A stretch of 64,000 bases of DNA from Loktanella sp. Alg231-35 (GTDB lineage Bacteria; Pseudomonadota; Alphaproteobacteria; Rhodobacterales; Rhodobacteraceae), in the NCBI RefSeq assembly GCF_900143545.1, contig NZ_FREV01000001.1:434001-498000 (forward strand). The letters are read 5' to 3'. Below the pieces are notes generated by a model, which was given only the letters and a program-made list of their open reading frames with translations, ran no database searches and was not told the origin of the DNA. Each line of letters begins with the position of its first letter. Within the stretch, counting starts at the first letter, position 1. The translations under genes were made by a program, and so were the position numbers. Below are positions 9,389 to 18,498 of this stretch, one piece after another.

Positions 9389-10659
9389 CACCCAAATCTG
9401 ACGTGATCCTGGAACGGATGATGGCCTTGCACCCCAAGGTCATGGATCTGGTGCTGGATCGGGTGTGGCACTTGCTGGACGCGCTGGGCAATCCGCAAAA
9501 TCGGCTGCCCCCGGTGATCCATGTGGCGGGCACCAACGGAAAAGGTTCAACACAGGCCATGATCCGCGCAGGGCTGGAGGCCGATGGCGCAAAGGTTCAT
9601 GCGTATACTTCGCCGCATCTGGCCCGTTTTCACGAACGGATCCGGCTGGCGGGGGACCTGATTTCCGAAGATGCGCTGACGGATGTGCTTGACCGTTGTT
9701 ATGCGGCCAATGGTGGCGATCCGATCACCTATTTTGAGATCACGACTGTTGCGGGGCTTCTGGCCTTTGCTGACACGCCAGCGGATTACACATTGTTAGA
9801 GGTGGGGCTGGGCGGGCGTCTGGATGCCACAAACGTCGTGGACAAGCCCGCGCTCTGCATCATCACGCCCGTCGATTTGGACCACCAACAATTTCTGGGC
9901 GAAACCTTGGCCGAGATTGCCGGTGAGAAGGCTGGGATCATCAAACGCGGCGTGCCTTGCGTTGTAGGCCCGCAACACGAAGAGGCGCTTGAGGTGATTG
10001 AGGCACGCGCAGCAGCGCTTGGCGCGCCGCTTCTGGTACATGGGCAGCACTGGCATGTGAGCGTGGAGCGGGACCGGCTGATCTATCAAGACGAAACCGG
10101 TTTGCTGGATTTGCCATTGCCCAATCTGCCTGGCCCGCACCAGATCATGAACGCAGGTGCCGCGCTTGCCGCGCTGCGTTATCTGGGCCGCGATGATGTC
10201 GCCTGCGAAGCCGCTGTAACCAAGGCTTATTGGCCTGCACGTATGGAAAAGCTAACCGCAGGTGCGCTGGTCGATCTGGCTGCCCCGGCAGAGCTTTGGC
10301 TGGATGGCGGGCACAACCCGGCCGCCGGTAAAATGCTGGCCGCTACCCTGCGCCAGCAAGCGCCGCGCCCGACGCATCTGATCTGCGGCATGCTTAACAC
10401 CAAGGATATCACCGGCTATCTGGCGCCACTGGCCGAAGTCGCGGAAAGCCTTACGGGTGTGTCGATCCCCGGCGAGGCAAACACCATCCCCGGTGAAAAG
10501 ACAGCCGCAGAAGCGGGCAAGGTAGGACTGCGAGCCGAGGTCGCAAAGGATGTGCAAACCGCCATCAAGCAAATCACCAAGGCGACGCCAAACGCCCGCA
10601 TTTTGATCTGTGGTTCGCTTTATCTTGCAGGGCATGTGATCCGGGAAAACGAGGCGTGA
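9385..10659 (+). CDS. folC: Bifunctional folylpolyglutamate synthase/dihydrofolate synthase
   Basis: A 424-residue Mur-ligase-family enzyme. The P-loop is AGTNGKGST at residues 48-56; [13 protein letters not shown] and the glutamate-ligase C-terminal domain with DGGHNPAAG follow. It adds L-glutamate to dihydropteroate and polyglutamylates folates. The GTG start overlaps the accD stop by four bases, indicating translational coupling. Its own stop overlaps the next gene in the same way. Confidence 0.96.
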   Translation: MTPKSDVILERMMALHPKVMDLVLDRVWHLLDALGNPQNRLPPVIHVAGTNGKGSTQAMIRAGLEADGAKVHAYTSPHLARFHERIRLAGDLISEDALTDVLDRCYAANGGDPITYFEITTVAGLLAFADTPADYTLLEVGLGGRLDATNVVDKPALCIITPVDLDHQQFLGETLAEIAGEKAGIIKRGVPCVVGPQHEEALEVIEARAAALGAPLLVHGQHWHVSVERDRLIYQDETGLLDLPLPNLPGPHQIMNAGAALAALRYLGRDDVACEAAVTKAYWPARMEKLTAGALVDLAAPAELWLDGGHNPAAGKMLAATLRQQAPRPTHLICGMLNTKDITGYLAPLAEVAESLTGVSIPGEANTIPGEKTAAEAGKVGLRAEVAKDVQTAIKQITKATPNARILICGSLYLAGHVIRENEA

Positions 10660-11162
10660 TCCGCAAGCTGGTCATCGCCCTGTCGCTGATTGGCAGCCAA
10701 GGCCACGCGATAGATTTCTATTTCTGCTGGCAAGGGGGGAATGATTTCACCATGACCGGGCAGATGACGATCAATCCCGTTGCGCTGAACAAACCTGTGG
10801 TCTCGCAGGACGATGTGCTGGTATTTCGGATCGCGGGTTATCAGAACGGCCAACTTCTGGGAAAATGGGATATGGCCACGCGTGACGCTGATGACAGCTG
10901 GCTGTTAAACTATGATCCAGCGCGCAGTGTCTTTATGACGCCGGACGATGTGGGGCTTGGCGTCAGTCAGGCCTGGAACGCGGATGGCACGGCAACGGAC
11001 TGTGGAAACCCCGGATTTGGCTTCAATTTGGGCAATTTTGCCCAGGATTTCTGCCTCGACGGGGTCTGGATCGAAGAAAGTGGGATGCCACCCGAGACAC
11101 CATTTCTGGTTAGCCCGGTGCCCGTTGACCCGCTTTGCCGGGTCTATGCCCCAACAAGTTGA
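10656..11162 (+). CDS. Secreted hypothetical protein, third gene of accD operon
   Basis: A 168-residue protein with a cleavable signal peptide ([18 protein letters not shown]). The mature part is acidic and contains four Cys (FYFCWQGG, TDCGNPG, DFCLDG, DPLCRVY), compatible with two disulfides in the periplasm. It starts by GTGA overlap with folC. I do not recognise a characterised family; its position behind accD-folC suggests a lineage-conserved passenger gene. Confidence 0.75.
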   Translation: MIRKLVIALSLIGSQGHAIDFYFCWQGGNDFTMTGQMTINPVALNKPVVSQDDVLVFRIAGYQNGQLLGKWDMATRDADDSWLLNYDPARSVFMTPDDVGLGVSQAWNADGTATDCGNPGFGFNLGNFAQDFCLDGVWIEESGMPPETPFLVSPVPVDPLCRVYAPTS

Positions 11163-11274
11163 AGCGATTCGCGAATCAGTTGTTGACGCCGAATCACTTC
11201 ATCGCGTAATGTCCAATTTAACGTGAAGCACCCTTAAAAACAGGTGCGTGCGGGCAGTATTGGCAGGGCAAGCG

Positions 11275-11311
11275 GACAGGCCACAAGGCCTGTCTACTTG
11301 TGTTTTTCAAC
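11275..11311 (+). terminator. Possible terminator in the gap after the accD-folC unit
   Basis: GACAGGCC-ACAA-GGCCTGTC is a perfect 8-bp stem-loop followed, after about ten bases, by five T (TGTGTTTTTC). It lies in the 297-base gap between 11163 and 11459, in which I see no gene. The T tract is further from the stem than usual, so the call is tentative. Confidence 0.45.
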
Positions 11312-11459
11312 CTCTTCGAATCAGTCAAACCATGCGCTTTGCGGCAATCGTTTGAATTTGCCCGATCCGCAACAATTTGCCGCTGCAACAATGCCTGATT
11401 TACATACGAACACTTGTGATGCAGTTTTGCGATCATAAAACCAGAGGTTCGAGCGCGCA

Positions 11460-13157
11460 GTGTTTAGACAGACTTTTTCCATCGCCGCATTGGCATGCCT
11501 GATTGCGGGCACAACCCCGGCAATGGCCGACCCCGATGCAGGTGCCTATCTGGCCGCACGTCAGGCTGGGATCTCCAATGATTTTGATGCCGCATCGCGC
11601 TATTTTGCACAAAGCCTGATTGGGGACCCGGCAAACATCTATCTGCTTGAAAACGCAATGACGACATTCGTCGCTATGGGGCAGATTGAACGTGCGGTCC
11701 CCGTGGCACAGACCCTCGTTGATCTGGGGCAGGACAGTCAGGTCGCCCATCTGATCCTGAGCGTTGCCGATGTGAACGCAGGCAACTGGGATGATGTCTT
11801 TGCCGCGCTTGAGCAGGGCCGCAGCATTGGCCCCTTGGTGGATGGCCTGTCACAGGGCTGGGCGCATCTGGGCAAAGGAGAAATGGCTCGTGCCTTCGCG
11901 AGCTTCGATCAGGTGATCGAAACGCCCGGCATGACGATCTATGGGCTGACGCACAAGGCCTACGCGCTGGCCTCTGTCGGTGATTTCGAAGGGGCCGCGG
12001 CGCTCTTGCAATCCAAGCCCGACGGCGGGATGCGCTTTAACAGACAAAGCGCCATTGCTTATGTGCAGATACTCAGCCAGCTGGACCGCAACGCAGATGC
12101 GCTGAACCTGATGGATCAGGTCTTTGGTGTGCAGCTTGACCCAAGTTTGCAACAATTGCGCGACCGTCTGACAACGGGCGAGGCTGTGGCCTATGACGCG
12201 GTACGCACACCGACCCAGGGGATGGCTGATCTTTTCCTGATGATTGCGGGGCTCTTGCAAGGCGACGCGCCTGACGCCTTCCGCCTGCTTTACGCGCGTT
12301 CAGCGGTGCATTTGGCGCCGGACAACACGCAAGCGGTGCTGATGACAGCCGAATTGCTTGAAACACTCGACCAATACGCGCTGGCCAACACCGTCTATTC
12401 TAGTGTTTCACGCGATGATCCCTCGTTTCATGCTGCAGAGCTTGGGCGCGCTGATGTCTTGCGCAAAGCGGGTCGTGACGACGCGGCAATTGAAGTGCTC
12501 GAAGCATTGGCACGCAGCTACCCCAATCTACCGCAGGTCTTTGCCACCAAAGGTGACAACCTGCGCTATGCAGATCGCTACACCGAAGCGCGCGATGCTT
12601 ATACCCGTGCGCTGGACCTCTATGACGATACCAACGCGGCCAAGTGGTTTGTCTTTTATACTCGTGGCATCACCAACCACAAAATGGATCACTGGCCTGC
12701 CGCCGAGGCCGACTTTCGCGCTGCCCTCGCGCTACGCCCTGACCAGCCACAGGTTCTGAACTATCTGGGCTATTCGCTGGTGGAACGTGGCGAGAAACTG
12801 GATGAAGCGCTGGGTATGATTGAAACGGCAGCCGCTGCGCGGCCCGACAACGGGGCGATCATCGACAGCCTTGGTTGGGTGATGTTTCAGATAGGCCGCT
12901 ATGACGAGGCAGTGGGGCACCTTGAACAAGCGGCCTCGCTTGAACCGGTCGACCCTGTGATCAACGACCACCTTGGTGATGCGCTCTGGGCTGTTGGTCG
13001 CGAGATTGAGGCCCGGTTCCAATGGCAACGCGCGCTGTCATTCGCGCCAGAGGAGGAAGCGGCCACACGCATCCGCGACAAGCTGGATCGTGGGCTCGAT
13101 CTGGTGCTGCTGGATGAGGGCGAAGAACCGATCCGCATTGCACGTGGCAACGATTAA
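11460..13157 (+). CDS. Secreted tetratricopeptide repeat protein
   Basis: A 565-residue protein with a signal peptide (MFRQTFSIAALACLIAGTTPAMA) and helical repeats over its whole length. Clear TPR units occur towards the C-terminus, e.g. LNYLGYSLVERGEKLDEALGM, then IDSLGWVMFQIGRYDEAVGH and INDHLGDALWAVGREIEARF. It starts with GTG; no upstream in-frame ATG gives a better signal peptide. This type is widespread in alphaproteobacteria as a periplasmic or outer-membrane associated scaffold of unknown partner. Its 3' end overlaps ispE by 14 bases, so both are probably co-translated. Confidence 0.88.
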   Translation: MFRQTFSIAALACLIAGTTPAMADPDAGAYLAARQAGISNDFDAASRYFAQSLIGDPANIYLLENAMTTFVAMGQIERAVPVAQTLVDLGQDSQVAHLILSVADVNAGNWDDVFAALEQGRSIGPLVDGLSQGWAHLGKGEMARAFASFDQVIETPGMTIYGLTHKAYALASVGDFEGAAALLQSKPDGGMRFNRQSAIAYVQILSQLDRNADALNLMDQVFGVQLDPSLQQLRDRLTTGEAVAYDAVRTPTQGMADLFLMIAGLLQGDAPDAFRLLYARSAVHLAPDNTQAVLMTAELLETLDQYALANTVYSSVSRDDPSFHAAELGRADVLRKAGRDDAAIEVLEALARSYPNLPQVFATKGDNLRYADRYTEARDAYTRALDLYDDTNAAKWFVFYTRGITNHKMDHWPAAEADFRAALALRPDQPQVLNYLGYSLVERGEKLDEALGMIETAAAARPDNGAIIDSLGWVMFQIGRYDEAVGHLEQAASLEPVDPVINDHLGDALWAVGREIEARFQWQRALSFAPEEEAATRIRDKLDRGLDLVLLDEGEEPIRIARGND

Positions 13158-14001
13158 GGCCAACGCCCCCGCCAAGGTCAATCTGACCTTGCATGTCACG
13201 GGACAGCGTGACGATGGCTATCACCTGCTTGATAGTCTGGTTGTTTTTGCCGACGTGTCGGACAAGCTCTCGGCGACGCTTGCGTCAGATTTGCGGATCA
13301 CGGTCACGGGCCCTTTTTCTGACGGCGTCCCTGCAAATGAAAACAACCTGATCCTGCGTGCGGCCCAAGCGCTGCGAGTGGCGCGCGGTGTGACGCAAGG
13401 CGCGCATCTAACTTTGGAAAAGCACCTGCCGCATGCCGCAGGCATTGGCAGCGGCTCATCTGATGCGGCGGCGGCTCTGGCCATGCTGGCCGAACTGTGG
13501 GGCGTGGCCCCGATACCTGCAACAGCGCCAGAGATTGTGGCATTGGGCGCTGACGTACCGGTCTGCATGCGTGCGCCAAACCCCGCCCGCATGTCAGGTA
13601 TCGGCGAAGACCTGTCGCCGGTGCCGGTCTTGCCCGATTGCGCGCTGGTGCTGGTGCGCCCGCCCGTTGGTGTGCCCACCGGACCTGTCTTTGCGGGGCT
13701 GGACAGCAAGCAAGGCAGCCCAATGACCCGGTTGTCCGAAGGTTTGGACTATGAAGGGTTCGCCCGCTGGCTGGCGGCACAACGCAACGATCTTCTTGCC
13801 CCGGCCCAAGTGCATGCACCTGAAATCAGCGAGGCCTTGGCCAAACTACGTGCGCTGCCTGCGGTCAGCTTTGCCAGCATGTCAGGATCGGGGGCTACCT
13901 GCTTTGGCTTGGTCAAGGATAAGGCGACAGCGCGCCATGTGGCCCGGATCGTACAGGTCGCACAGATGAACTGGTGGGTCGCCCCGGCAGAAGTGCTTTA
14001 G
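13144..14001 (+). CDS. ispE: 4-(cytidine 5'-diphospho)-2-C-methyl-D-erythritol kinase
   Basis: A 285-residue GHMP kinase of the MEP isoprenoid pathway. Motifs: the N-terminal substrate-binding APAKVNLTLHVTGQRDDGYH, the ATP-binding glycine loop LPHAAGIGSGSSDAAAAL and the C-terminal SMSGSGATCFGL. The GTG at 13144 gives the conserved start VATIKANAPAKVN and overlaps the TPR gene by 14 bases; a longer open frame exists upstream but encodes only antisense-like residues within the TPR gene. It converges with the CDGSH gene, six bases away. Confidence 0.95.
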   Translation: MATIKANAPAKVNLTLHVTGQRDDGYHLLDSLVVFADVSDKLSATLASDLRITVTGPFSDGVPANENNLILRAAQALRVARGVTQGAHLTLEKHLPHAAGIGSGSSDAAAALAMLAELWGVAPIPATAPEIVALGADVPVCMRAPNPARMSGIGEDLSPVPVLPDCALVLVRPPVGVPTGPVFAGLDSKQGSPMTRLSEGLDYEGFARWLAAQRNDLLAPAQVHAPEISEALAKLRALPAVSFASMSGSGATCFGLVKDKATARHVARIVQVAQMNWWVAPAEVL

Positions 14002-14007
14002 CCGCGA

Positions 14008-14652
14008 CTACTCTGACCCGTCACGCCATCCTTCGTCGCGGTGTGATCCATCACAGAATGGTTTGTTCTTCGAATGGCCGCACCGGCACAGCACGTATTT
14101 TGTCTGGCTTGCACCTGCTCCGTTAAAGTCTGCATCGAGGGCAACATTTTTGATCCGGTAGGGTCCGTGTCGCTCTATCTGCATGTCGGTCTCTCCGTCG
14201 ACCATATGCTGGGGTGCTGTGGTTGCTACCTCCAACCGCAACGCGCCCGACGGGCATTTTGACATGGCGACCAACAGTTCAGCCATATTGCCGTTCTCCG
14301 GCACGATCCATGGTTTGCGGCTTGGATCAAAGACAGCACCCGAGGCCCGCACACATTCAGCGGCATGTGAACACAAAACTGGGGTGTAGTGGACAGTAAC
14401 ATCCATGCCATCAACCGTGCCCGTATAGCTTAGCGGCGTGTTGCGAATTTTGGATTTGTCTGACGTGCTCGAAAAACCCGCGGCGTTATGAGAGCCGTCG
14501 CAAAATGGTTTTTTGGCCGAAAGCCCGCAGCGGCAAAGAGCCATTTTTTCGCCGCTCTCAATTGTCTCACCCACTGCGTCGCGCAGATTGGGGGCGTTGG
14601 TTACCATCAATGGACCGTTCTCGATTGGTGTGATCTTGGGGTGGGCCGTCAT
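14008..14652 (-). CDS. CDGSH - divergent 4Fe-4S - CDGSH iron-sulfur protein
   Basis: A 214-residue soluble protein with three predicted Fe-S sites. The first CDGSH domain has C40, C42, C51 and H55 (CRCGLSAKKPFCDGSH); the second has C189, C191, C200 and H204. Between them, residues 90-140 resemble the Fer4_19/DUF1271 domain (C94, C100, C133 in CPSGAL). The start at 14652 has an AGGAGA ribosome site. CDGSH centres bind a labile 2Fe-2S cluster; such fused bacterial proteins have no settled role. It is the last gene of a unit that begins with a ferredoxin-type reductase, which could be functionally meaningful. Confidence 0.9.
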   Translation of the reverse strand: MTAHPKITPIENGPLMVTNAPNLRDAVGETIESGEKMALCRCGLSAKKPFCDGSHNAAGFSSTSDKSKIRNTPLSYTGTVDGMDVTVHYTPVLCSHAAECVRASGAVFDPSRKPWIVPENGNMAELLVAMSKCPSGALRLEVATTAPQHMVDGETDMQIERHGPYRIKNVALDADFNGAGASQTKYVLCRCGHSKNKPFCDGSHRDEGWRDGSE

Positions 14653-14727
14653 CTTGGTTCTCCTGCTGAGGCGTGGAAGGTCATGGGGCTGATCGATGCC
14701 CTGCAGTGTATGCAAGCGCGTCGGATG

Positions 14728-14913
14728 TCATTCTTCTTCATCTTGGACCATGCGTTTCCATAAAATGCTCAGCAAGGTTTCTCCTGCCAGCGGATTGGCG
14801 CAGTCCGAGATGAGAACAGGTGCGCCAAAGGGTACAGGCGCAGGCAGTGGCACGCTGTCATGTGGGGCCTTGGCAACGCATGGAATGCTGGTGAAATCGA
14901 CAACATCGGTCAT
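14728..14913 (-). CDS. Small conserved hypothetical protein
   Basis: A 61-residue reading frame lying between rsmD and the CDGSH gene on the same strand. The protein is Pro/Ala-rich in the middle (SVPLPAPVPFGAPVL) and ends in an acidic helix (SILWKRMVQDEEE). No membrane segment and no clear ribosome site is seen. Position and codon use fit a real small gene of the unit, but homology evidence is needed. Confidence 0.5.
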   Translation of the reverse strand: MTDVVDFTSIPCVAKAPHDSVPLPAPVPFGAPVLISDCANPLAGETLLSILWKRMVQDEEE

Positions 14914-14949
14914 GCCGTTAGATTAGCGGCACCGTCGTGATCAGGCAAA

Positions 14950-15507
14950 TCACGCCTCGGCGCGCAGGAGCGTCACCCAAGTATCCCCGTAGCGCCTTTG
15001 ATCCAGACTGGTAAAGCCACGTGGTGCAATCTGTGCTTGGTCCTCTTCCCAGACGATCAACGCATCAGCCGCGATCCAACCTGCCGTTCGGGCCGTAGCA
15101 AGGGCCTTGCCGCCAAGGTCTTGCCCATATGGTGGATCAAGAAACACCAGATCACAGGCCGAGCCCTGCGGCAGTCGTGCGGCATCGGTGCCAAGCAGAG
15201 TTGTATCTGCCTGTCTACGCAGCTTGGCGATGTTTTCGCGGATCAGCTTTTGTGCTACGCGCCCGCTGTCAACAAAGGTGACATGCGCCGCCCCGCGCGA
15301 CAGCGCCTCAAGCCCCAGCGCACCGGTGCCTGCAAACAGATCCAACACCTGCGCGCCGGTGATCGGATCACCAAACCGGCCGCCCTGCAGCACGTTAAAC
15401 AGGCTTTCACGCACGCGGTCTGTGGTTGGACGCAAATGCGCACCTGCATCGCCCTTGCCAACGGCGGCAAGGGCCGTGCTGCGATGGATGCCGCCAATGA
15501 TCCTCAC
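14950..15507 (-). CDS. rsmD: 16S rRNA (guanine(966)-N(2))-methyltransferase
   Basis: A 185-residue SAM-dependent methyltransferase. It begins with the conserved MRIIGG, shows LRPTTDRVRESLFNVL, the SAM-binding motif LDLFAGTGALGLEALSRGA and the catalytic FLDPPYG. It methylates N2 of G966 in the 30S subunit. The GTG start overlaps the stop of the upstream reductase (GTGA), so the two are coupled. Confidence 0.94.
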   Translation of the reverse strand: MRIIGGIHRSTALAAVGKGDAGAHLRPTTDRVRESLFNVLQGGRFGDPITGAQVLDLFAGTGALGLEALSRGAAHVTFVDSGRVAQKLIRENIAKLRRQADTTLLGTDAARLPQGSACDLVFLDPPYGQDLGGKALATARTAGWIAADALIVWEEDQAQIAPRGFTSLDQRRYGDTWVTLLRAEA

Positions 15508-16718
15508 GGTTTGAGCAGAGCCTTCATATCAGTCGCCGGGTCGGTGATCTGTGCAGGCGTTGGGCTGCGCCCCGCCTCGATCAGTCGTTTGCCGATCATG
15601 TAGTTGCGTGGGTCGTTCATCGCATCAACAGCCAGCAACCTGTCACCTTTGAAATACCAATGTGACTGCACGCCCGGCGCGTCGCCCGTGCGCACATAGA
15701 CATCCGTGTAGCCGATGTTCAGCCCGGCAATCTGCAGTTTGCAGTCGTATTGATCCGACCAAAACCAAGGGTTGGGTACATAGGGCTTATCGCCGCCTGC
15801 GATATTCACGGCGACCACCTCGGCCTGATCAATGGCATTGCCGACGCTTTCGATGCGGGTCGTCTCATTTTGAAACTGGCAAGAGGCGCAATCGCCCGCC
15901 GCCCAGATATGCGGATCAGAGGTGCGCCCATGGGCATCGGTGGTGATCCCATTGCCCACATCCACACCTGCACTGTCGGCAAGGATCGACGCGGGGGCAA
16001 TGCCGACACCGACAACGGCGAAATCAATGGCGATCTCTGTCCCATCCGTCAGCCGGGCACCGGTGACGTGGGTATCGCCCAGCAGTCGTTCCAGCCCCAC
16101 GCCTTCACGGATTGTCACACCATGCGATGTATGCAATTCGCGGAAGTAATCCGAGGTTTCAGGGGCTGCGACCCGCTGCAAGATACGGTCGGACATTTCG
16201 ACCAAAGTAACCTCCAACCCCAGTTTGGAGGCGACCGCAGCGGCCTCTAATCCAATGTATCCTCCGCCAATGATCAACACCCGTTTGCCAGCGGTAAAGG
16301 CAGGGGCCATCGCATCGGCATCCGCCAGATCGCGCACCGCAAAAACGCCATCCAGCGTGCCGCCGATTGCTGCAGGCAAGGTGCGCGGATGGGCGCCGGT
16401 TGTCAGGGCCAGTTCATCATAGGAGAGGGTGTCACCATCGCTTAGCGCCACAGTTTTGGCCACTCGGTCAATCGCCGTCACTCGTGTGTCCAGACGCAAC
16501 GTGATGTTCTGATCGGCGTAAAATTCTGCCGGGCGCAGATAAAGCCGCTCTTCGGCCATTTTCCCCAGCAGATAGGCTTTGGACAAGGGTGGGCGCTGAT
16601 AAGGTGGGACGGGTTCGGCGCCGATCAGGGTGATGTCGCCGGTAAATCCTTCGCTGCGCAGCTTTGCAGTCAGTGACGCGCCAGCCTGTCCTGCACCAAT
16701 AACGACAACATGGGTCAT
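15504..16718 (-). CDS. FAD-dependent ferredoxin/rubredoxin-type reductase
   Basis: A 404-residue NAD(P)H:ferredoxin reductase-like flavoprotein of the ThcD/BphA4 type. Order: N-terminal FAD-binding VVVIGAGQAGASLTAKL, NAD-binding IIGGGYIGLEAAAVASKLGL, second FAD motif WAAGDCASCQ, and a C-terminal Reductase_C-like domain. The ATG at 16718 has an AGGAAAA ribosome site. It would pass electrons from NADH to a small Fe-S partner; no ferredoxin gene is adjacent, but a multi-cluster CDGSH protein ends the same unit. It is divergent from a peroxiredoxin gene. Confidence 0.88.
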   Translation of the reverse strand: MTHVVVIGAGQAGASLTAKLRSEGFTGDITLIGAEPVPPYQRPPLSKAYLLGKMAEERLYLRPAEFYADQNITLRLDTRVTAIDRVAKTVALSDGDTLSYDELALTTGAHPRTLPAAIGGTLDGVFAVRDLADADAMAPAFTAGKRVLIIGGGYIGLEAAAVASKLGLEVTLVEMSDRILQRVAAPETSDYFRELHTSHGVTIREGVGLERLLGDTHVTGARLTDGTEIAIDFAVVGVGIAPASILADSAGVDVGNGITTDAHGRTSDPHIWAAGDCASCQFQNETTRIESVGNAIDQAEVVAVNIAGGDKPYVPNPWFWSDQYDCKLQIAGLNIGYTDVYVRTGDAPGVQSHWYFKGDRLLAVDAMNDPRNYMIGKRLIEAGRSPTPAQITDPATDMKALLKP

Positions 16719-16807
16719 GGGGATTTTCCTTTGCACCTATGGCACTTGTTTCGCTGCACTCTATATGTGAAGCCTGCGGCGACACAACGTGAACAGGGGC
16801 GACAGAT

Positions 16808-17299
16808 ATGACAATTACGACAGGCGATACTCTGCCAAATGCGACATTGCTGCAGATGGGCGAAGAAGGGCCAGAGCAGATCGTACTGGCGGACAAACTG
16901 GACGGGCGCAAGGTGGTGATCTTTGGATTGCCAGGGGCCTTTACCGGCACCTGCTCTACTGCTCATGTGCCCAGCTTCATGGTGACTTACGATGACTTCA
17001 AAGCCAAAGGGGTGGATGAGATTATCTGCGTGGCAGTCAACGACCCCTTCGTGATGAAGGCATGGGGCGAAAGCACGCAGGCAACTGCGGCAGGAATCAC
17101 GATGCTGGCCGACGCCGAAAGTGCGTTCACAACGGCCATCGGCATGAACTTCAGCGCGGCCCCTGTGGGTTTCGTGGACCGCTCCAAGCGCTACGCGATG
17201 CTGGTTGAGAATGGGGTTGTAAAAATCCTGAACGCCGAGGCAAGCCCGGGTGAGTGCGAAATCTCAGCTGGTGAGACATTGCTGGACGCGATGGAATGA
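16808..17299 (+). CDS. Peroxiredoxin (Prx5 type)
   Basis: A 163-residue thiol peroxidase. The peroxidatic cysteine is C49 in GLPGAFTGTCSTAHVPSF, the Prx5-type active site. A second Cys occurs near the end (SPGECEIS) where a resolving Cys may lie. It reduces hydroperoxides in the cytosol, in relatives with glutathione/glutaredoxin. It shares its upstream region with the divergent flavin reductase gene and is closed by a bidirectional terminator. Confidence 0.93.
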   Translation: MTITTGDTLPNATLLQMGEEGPEQIVLADKLDGRKVVIFGLPGAFTGTCSTAHVPSFMVTYDDFKAKGVDEIICVAVNDPFVMKAWGESTQATAAGITMLADAESAFTTAIGMNFSAAPVGFVDRSKRYAMLVENGVVKILNAEASPGECEISAGETLLDAME

Positions 17300-17302
17300 A
17301 TG

Positions 17303-17333
17303 AAAAGAGGCGGCCTAATTGGCCGCCTCTTTT
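17303..17333. terminator. Bidirectional rho-independent terminator
   Basis: AAAAGAGGCGGCC and GGCCGCCTCTTTT form a perfect 13-bp stem around a five-base loop, giving T tracts on both strands. It lies between the convergent peroxiredoxin and mscS genes and should end both units. Confidence 0.93.
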
Positions 17334-17351
17334 GTCTATAAGGTGTGGTCT

Positions 17352-18185
17352 TTAGCCTTCGACTTGCACAATCGTGCGTGTCGGGAACGGGATATCGACC
17401 CCTGCTGCATCCAACGCCTCTTTCACCTTCCGCTTCATATCGGCCTGATAAGCAAAGTAGTCGCTGCTTTTGCACCAAACACGCACCAGAAAATCAACCG
17501 AACTGGCGTTGAGGTTATTGACCTGAAAAAACGGCTCGGGGGCGGTCATAGACCGTTCATCGGCCATGATTGTGTCGCGGATCGTCTGCTCGGCCAGTTG
17601 CAGGTTTGCCCCATAACCCACGCCAAAGGTCCATTCGGCCCGACGGGTGTCATAGCTGGAATAATTGACGATGGTGTTCCCCCAGACCTGCGAGTTGGGG
17701 ATGATGATCTGCACATTGTTGACTGATGCCAGCTCAATAAAATTCAGGGTGATATCCTTGATCGTACCCATCTGGCCGTTCACTTCGACAAATTCACCAA
17801 TTTTGATGGGGCGGAAAAAGACAATCATCACACCGGCGGCAACGTTCGACAGCGTGCCTTGCAAAGCCAGACCGATGGCCAGACCGGCGGCACCGATGAC
17901 AGCCACAAAGGATGTCGTCTGCACCCCGAATGTGTTGAGCACAAAGAGAAAGGCAAAGCCGATGACGATGTAGCGCGCAACATTGCCAAGAAAGTTGAAC
18001 AGGGTGATATCCAGATGTGCGTGCTTGCCACCCAGTCCCACCAGCCGTCTGCGTACCCAGCCACCGACGATGAAGCCAACAATCAGGATCGCAATCGCGG
18101 CGAGCACATTACCCACCGCAGAGGCCAAAAATTCAATCGTCAGCAGATCTGAAAGGGATTTGCCGTCCCAGATCACGGTATTCAT
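17352..18185 (-). CDS. mscS: Small-conductance mechanosensitive channel, MscS family
   Basis: A 277-residue protein close to E. coli MscS in length. Three N-terminal membrane segments are followed by the pore-lining GLAIGLALQGTLSNVAAG and the cytosolic beta domain (GEFVEVNGQMGTIKDITL). It releases solutes on hypo-osmotic shock. The ATG at 18185 has GGAA six bases upstream; a TTG at 18197 is an alternative. It is the last gene of a seven-gene minus-strand series starting with a type I secretion ATPase. Confidence 0.92.
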   Translation of the reverse strand: MNTVIWDGKSLSDLLTIEFLASAVGNVLAAIAILIVGFIVGGWVRRRLVGLGGKHAHLDITLFNFLGNVARYIVIGFAFLFVLNTFGVQTTSFVAVIGAAGLAIGLALQGTLSNVAAGVMIVFFRPIKIGEFVEVNGQMGTIKDITLNFIELASVNNVQIIIPNSQVWGNTIVNYSSYDTRRAEWTFGVGYGANLQLAEQTIRDTIMADERSMTAPEPFFQVNNLNASSVDFLVRVWCKSSDYFAYQADMKRKVKEALDAAGVDIPFPTRTIVQVEG

Positions 18186-18198
18186 CAAGGTTTCCAAC

Positions 18199-18498
18199 TT
18201 AATCTCCGGCGAGTTTGTCCAGTTTGGCGCCCAATTTGGCGTCGAGCGCGCTTAGGCCATCTGCGTCATGTGTGGTCAAGGTCACTTCGACGGTCTTATA
18301 GACGTTGGACCATTCGGGGTGGTGGTTCCATTTTTCGGCCCAGATAGCGGCACGGGTCATGAAACCAAAGGCGTCTACGAAATTCTTGAACACAAATGCT
18401 TTGTGGATCGCATCGCGCCCTTCCACCATCTGCCAGCCATTGGCCAGCAGCGGGTCAATCTGCGCAGTGCGTTCGGGTTCAGTCAATTTGTCGGTCAT
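18199..18498 (-). CDS. phhB: 4a-hydroxytetrahydrobiopterin dehydratase (PCD)
   Basis: A 99-residue pterin-4a-carbinolamine dehydratase of standard size. The core motif is [20 protein letters not shown], containing the catalytic His pair, followed by the conserved [19 protein letters not shown]. It regenerates the pterin cofactor of aromatic hydroxylases; many bacterial members occur without a hydroxylase nearby, as here. Its start overlaps the upstream acyltransferase stop by four bases. Confidence 0.93.
   Translation of the reverse strand: MTDKLTEPERTAQIDPLLANGWQMVEGRDAIHKAFVFKNFVDAFGFMTRAAIWAEKWNHHPEWSNVYKTVEVTLTTHDADGLSALDAKLGAKLDKLAGD

Noticed and set aside
8417..9391. 324-codon minus-strand frame
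   Set aside because: It is fully antisense to accD; the composition is shadow-like (His/Arg/Gly) and no family is recognised.
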